Shown here: in pieces, positions 38,727 to 40,998 of the stretch
Position numbering within the stretch: position 1 is the stretch's first letter
Layout of the letters: every line of letters starts with the position of its first letter
Origin: a virus
Virus record (IMG/VR): IMGVR_UViG_3300021559_000004
Location: 1 to 40,998 of that record
DNA length: 40,998 nt
Direction: 5' to 3' (one strand)
Notes under the pieces: model-generated
The model's database searches: none
The model's input: only the letters and a program-made list of their open reading frames with translations
Told to the model about the DNA's origin: nothing
Translations under genes and position numbers: made by a program

Positions 38727-38930
38727 GTGAGAGTGCGAGTCACTTATTCCCATTGTTCGATCTACGTAGTAGGCGCAGAGATGCAATGTCCCTTATGTCA
38801 GACAACGGTTTTTTCCGGAGAGTGCCACCAATGCAGCAAACCGAAAAACGATCAGCCGGCGAAGGTCATCACCATCCCCCGGGATATGAACGTCCAAGGC
38901 ATCGCCCAGACCCGCCGCCAAAAGAATTGA
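38727..38930 (+). CDS. Zinc-ribbon mini-protein
   Basis: 67 residues from GTG 38727 (AGGAG 7 bp upstream). CPLC and CHQC give one zinc site in the middle. Basic C-terminus. Possibly a partner of the ATPase gene just before it. No named family. Confidence 0.55.
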   Translation: MRVRVTYSHCSIYVVGAEMQCPLCQTTVFSGECHQCSKPKNDQPAKVITIPRDMNVQGIAQTRRQKN

Positions 38931-38941
38931 GGCCAATCACG

Positions 38942-39208
38942 ATGGAAGATCTCGAGAGCGCAGTTACAGAGGCACAGTATCGAGTCTGTCTCGAGCACTT
39001 GCGCGGAGTGAAGTGCCCGACGTGCGACGCGCCGAAATTTGCTTATCACTGCTTTGACCGCCGGTGTTACTTCGCGTTGCCTGATGACATGCGCCAGCCC
39101 CTTTGGATTGATCGCACAACGCCCGACAACCTGGCGAAATGGGTTCGCGCCTACCTGGCCGCGAAGGCGTTTCTTCGCGAGATGGGAAGGGAGAACATCT
39201 GCGCATGA
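38942..39208 (+). CDS. Cys/His-rich mini-protein
   Basis: 88 residues from ATG 38942; an in-frame TTG at 38927 overlaps the previous stop and could be used. CPTC, HC and RRC with Phe/Tyr-rich surroundings suggest a zinc site, followed by a helix. Coupled to the next gene by ATGA. Confidence 0.55.
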   Translation: MEDLESAVTEAQYRVCLEHLRGVKCPTCDAPKFAYHCFDRRCYFALPDDMRQPLWIDRTTPDNLAKWVRAYLAAKAFLREMGRENICA

Positions 39209-39372
39209 GATTCCGAATCGTGGAGTTTTGGCAGACGACAGAAGAAGAGCAACTGGATTTCTTTAAGCGCATCGAGGCAGTCGCTAAGACGTATGCCGAT
39301 TCCGGAGCGAAGATCATTTCGCTTTCGTTTCCCGACGCGGTAATAGGCCGCCTATTTATTCAAGAGAACTGA
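39205..39372 (+). CDS. 55-residue alpha/beta protein
   Basis: ATGA-coupled. A beta strand FRIVEFW, a helix EEEQLDFFKRIEAVA and a strand KIISLSFPDA form a ferredoxin-like half-domain. Not recognised. Confidence 0.55.
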   Translation: MRFRIVEFWQTTEEEQLDFFKRIEAVAKTYADSGAKIISLSFPDAVIGRLFIQEN

Positions 39373-39377
39373 CCAAC

Positions 39378-39815
39378 ATGCAAGGCGTCGACGCACTCAT
39401 TCCGAAACCGAGCTACGCCAATTTCGCCCACGGGCCGGAGTTCCAATTCTCCGTGCCGTTGGTTCCGCCATCCGTGAACCACTACAAGATGCCGCGGAAG
39501 CAAGGCGGGTTTTTCATTACGAAAGAGGCCCAGGCATTCATTGACGCCGTTTGCATGATCGGCCGGACCGCCGCGCCGCGGTTGCCGATCCCGGGCAAAT
39601 TCTATGCCGTCACGATGACCGTTTACGTTTCCCGCAAGAAGTTTCTCCGCGGTGACTCCGACAACATGGAAAAGCTTTTATTCGACGCACTCACCAAGGC
39701 CGGACTAATCACAGATGACCGCTATGTCACCCGTCACCAACACAACCGTTTTCCCGTGGAGCTGGCCAGCCAGGAGCGGACCGCTTACACGATCTCAGGA
39801 CGCGAGGAACCATGA
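39378..39815 (+). CDS. rusA: RusA-like Holliday junction resolvase
   Basis: 145 residues. VPLVPPSVNHYK, KEAQAF, and RGDSDNMEKLLFDAL then AGLITDDRYV carry the acidic catalytic residues of RusA (Asp93, Asp95, Asp113/114 here). RusA-family nucleases cut Holliday junctions in phage recombination or packaging. Length is normal for the family. The ribosome site is weak. ATGA-coupled to the following gene. Confidence 0.85.
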   Translation: MQGVDALIPKPSYANFAHGPEFQFSVPLVPPSVNHYKMPRKQGGFFITKEAQAFIDAVCMIGRTAAPRLPIPGKFYAVTMTVYVSRKKFLRGDSDNMEKLLFDALTKAGLITDDRYVTRHQHNRFPVELASQERTAYTISGREEP

Positions 39816-40306
39816 CGAAAAAGAACGAGGTTCGCATCATTCATGAAACCGAAGAACCGGAAGCGCCGGCGAAACGAACGATCAACACGCTCGAGTTTCT
39901 CTCAGTCCCCTACACCGATCCCGAGTTACTCAGATTTGCCGAAGCCATCGCCAGGCACACGATCGAGAAGGAGAAGCAAGAGGAGCAATTCGAAGTTATC
40001 AAGCTGGATTTCAAACACAAGATCGAATCGCTAGACGCCTCTATCCGCGATCTCACCCGCAAGATCACGAAGCGCGCCCACTATGAAAACGTCGATTGTT
40101 TTTACATGCTCGAGAGCCCCACGGAGCGCGAGAAAACTTTGGTCCGCCGCGACACGGGCGAAGTCGTTCGCGTGGTTCCAATGGATCCCCACGATTACCA
40201 GGATCCTTTGCCGACTGTCCTAGCGCCGGATCCCGTCGACAAAACCGATTCGTTCTCTCTGGCAGCGCCGGCCAACGGCAAAGCGGATCAAGGAAGGCCG
40301 CAATGA
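39812..40306 (+). CDS. Coiled-coil phage protein
   Basis: 164 residues, ATGA-coupled at both ends. A charged N-terminus, a coiled coil (about 45-90), then a short beta hairpin with RRDTGEVVRVVPM and an acidic, Pro-rich end. The arrangement reminds me of uncharacterised proteins in phage early regions; the function is unknown. Confidence 0.65.
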   Translation: MTKKNEVRIIHETEEPEAPAKRTINTLEFLSVPYTDPELLRFAEAIARHTIEKEKQEEQFEVIKLDFKHKIESLDASIRDLTRKITKRAHYENVDCFYMLESPTEREKTLVRRDTGEVVRVVPMDPHDYQDPLPTVLAPDPVDKTDSFSLAAPANGKADQGRPQ

Positions 40307-40434
40307 CCAAAGCGCAACAAATCGCGTTCGCAAACCCGTGTGCGCGAGGAGAAGAGACAGTCGCAGACAAGTTTTGGCGCGGCATGAAGCATAAGGGCGA
40401 GTTGCTCTCAGTCCTGTTGACTGTGAACAAGTGA
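40303..40434 (+). CDS. 43-residue protein ending in an in-frame TGA
   Basis: ATGA-coupled. The reading frame stays open beyond the TGA (40432-40434, followed by C) to 40734, and the downstream part looks protein-like without a start codon before 40516. So this may be the first part of a 143-residue readthrough product or of a gene broken by one substitution. Confidence 0.5.
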   Translation: MTKAQQIAFANPCARGEETVADKFWRGMKHKGELLSVLLTVNK

Positions 40435-40515
40435 CTCGATTTCGCCGGGGGTCGCCCGGTATGGCACGCATCGGTTGCGGTTCTCAACCGAAAGCATGAG
40501 GCCATTCGCGCCGCG

Positions 40516-40734
40516 ATGTTGACGAACAGCCGGCGGCGTCTCGTCGTTGAGTTTGCAAAAGCCGAACTTGTGGGCGTCGGGCAGTTGCCGAGCCGGGTTG
40601 AGCAATTCGAGGTTGCGTTTCACTATCGCCGAGCATTGACCGACGAGGAAATTGCCGGCCTTCCGCTCAAATGGTGCGAAATTCCAGCGGTTGACCTGGC
40701 GGGACACGGGAAGGTCATCGAAGAGAACACATGA
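40516..40734 (+). CDS. 72-residue hypothetical protein, possibly 5'-truncated
   Basis: The first usable in-frame start after the upstream TGA is ATG 40516. Residues upstream of it in the same frame (RPVWHASVAVLNR) and the part FEVAFHYRRALTDEE match a phage protein pattern I know (WHxSVxV then HLRRxLSxEE). The true protein therefore probably begins earlier. ATGA overlap with the next gene. Confidence 0.5.
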   Translation: MLTNSRRRLVVEFAKAELVGVGQLPSRVEQFEVAFHYRRALTDEEIAGLPLKWCEIPAVDLAGHGKVIEENT

Positions 40735-40998
40735 CTATGCATCCCCTTGCCGGATTACTTAGCGCATTCATGGCCGGCGCCACTTTCGCCACCGCTACCG
40801 CGATCGCCGTTCGGATCCGGATATCACGCGCCGGCCGAAACGATGCCCAACGCTACGACGATCCCGTTTTGCGGCGAATCAGGCAGGATCCGCGCGATGA
40901 GGCTATAGCGATTCTGACGATTTGTAATTGGAGTGTTGCCCAGGCGTACCGAATCGTTGGACAGATGTTAGATCACGATGCGAAGGCGAACCAGCCAT
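40731..40998 (+). CDS. Small membrane protein crossing the junction, N-terminal part
   Basis: The ATG at 40731 overlaps the previous stop as ATGA. The frame continues across the circle join and ends at base 192 of the window, giving 110 residues. The N-terminus (about residues 5-28) is a hydrophobic Ala/Leu/Ile-rich segment followed by Arg residues, consistent with one membrane anchor. The remainder is charged and helical. No family recognised. Translational coupling to both neighbours places it in the long plus-strand operon. Confidence 0.75.
   Translation, partial: MTMHPLAGLLSAFMAGATFATATAIAVRIRISRAGRNDAQRYDDPVLRRIRQDPRDEAIAILTICNWSVAQAYRIVGQMLDHDAKANQP
40872..40998. repeat. Terminal direct repeat, right copy
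   Basis: Exact copy of bases 1-127; see that entry. Removing one copy gives a single continuous reading frame from 40731 through the junction to 192. Confidence 0.9.

Noticed and set aside
40408-40707. 99-codon minus-strand frame
   Set aside because: It lies opposite the plus frame ending at 40734, which is coupled to its neighbour and shows a phage-type pattern; the minus frame is its shadow.
1-40998. CRISPR array
   Set aside because: No regularly spaced direct repeats with unique spacers were seen; repeats found are few and irregular.
1-40998. Conjugative plasmid
   Set aside because: No relaxase, VirB/Tra channel or partition genes were recognised; capsid-like, lysis and integrase genes fit a virus better.

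Overview
The first 127 bases of the window recur exactly as the last 127 (40872-40998). This is the signature of a circular molecule closed by an assembler, so the replicon is a circle of 40,871 bp and one gene runs across the ends. The content is viral: a temperate, integrating dsDNA bacteriophage, or the circular form of its provirus. No terminase, portal, tape measure, sheath, baseplate or tail gene is visible. Instead there is a HerA/FtsK-type ATPase (36962-38716), several short beta-rich proteins of 180-244 residues in a row, many one-pass membrane proteins, and two lytic transglycosylases. I read this as a tailless, probably membrane-containing icosahedral virus of unusually large genome. 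This rests on protein features and on absence of tail genes, not on database hits. GC content is moderate to high. Secreted proteins with AQ/QNPP-type signal-peptide ends and the GOLD-like secreted protein remind me of Acidobacteriota, but the host call is weak.

Layout. (i) 33.4 kb through the junction to 5.7 kb, plus strand: tightly packed small genes, most joined by ATGA overlaps. They include the ATPase, a RusA resolvase, HNH nuclease, Dam-like methyltransferase, small serine recombinase and a series of Cys-rich mini-proteins. Three of these end in a QxxLF beta-clamp-binding motif. No polymerase, primase or Rep protein is seen, so replication probably uses the host replisome. A secreted GOLD-domain protein with its own promoter ends the block. 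(ii) 26.0 to 5.7 kb, minus strand: virion assembly and structure. From upstream to downstream: a transglutaminase-like protease; a family of RGLG-leader, tail-anchored membrane proteins; DNA-binding and HNH proteins; a DnaJ-type zinc protein; other membrane proteins; capsid candidates; a second transglycosylase; two large secreted spike-like proteins; and a tail-anchored transglycosylase. Two tiny plus-strand genes sit inside this block. (iii) 26.4 to 31.8 kb, plus strand: coiled-coil and unknown proteins, with a strong terminator at 28.5 kb and a structured non-coding stretch near 30.5 kb. (iv) 31.9 to 33.7 kb: tyrosine integrase on the minus strand, palindromes, a leaderless zinc-ribbon gene and the 5' half of a tRNA-Met(CAT), the likely attP.

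Control regions at 15.3 and 26.1 kb share a near-identical 20-bp box and other repeats, suggesting co-regulation of the two halves of the late block. The annotation is from reading the sequence alone; many small genes have no recognisable function and are described by what can be seen.
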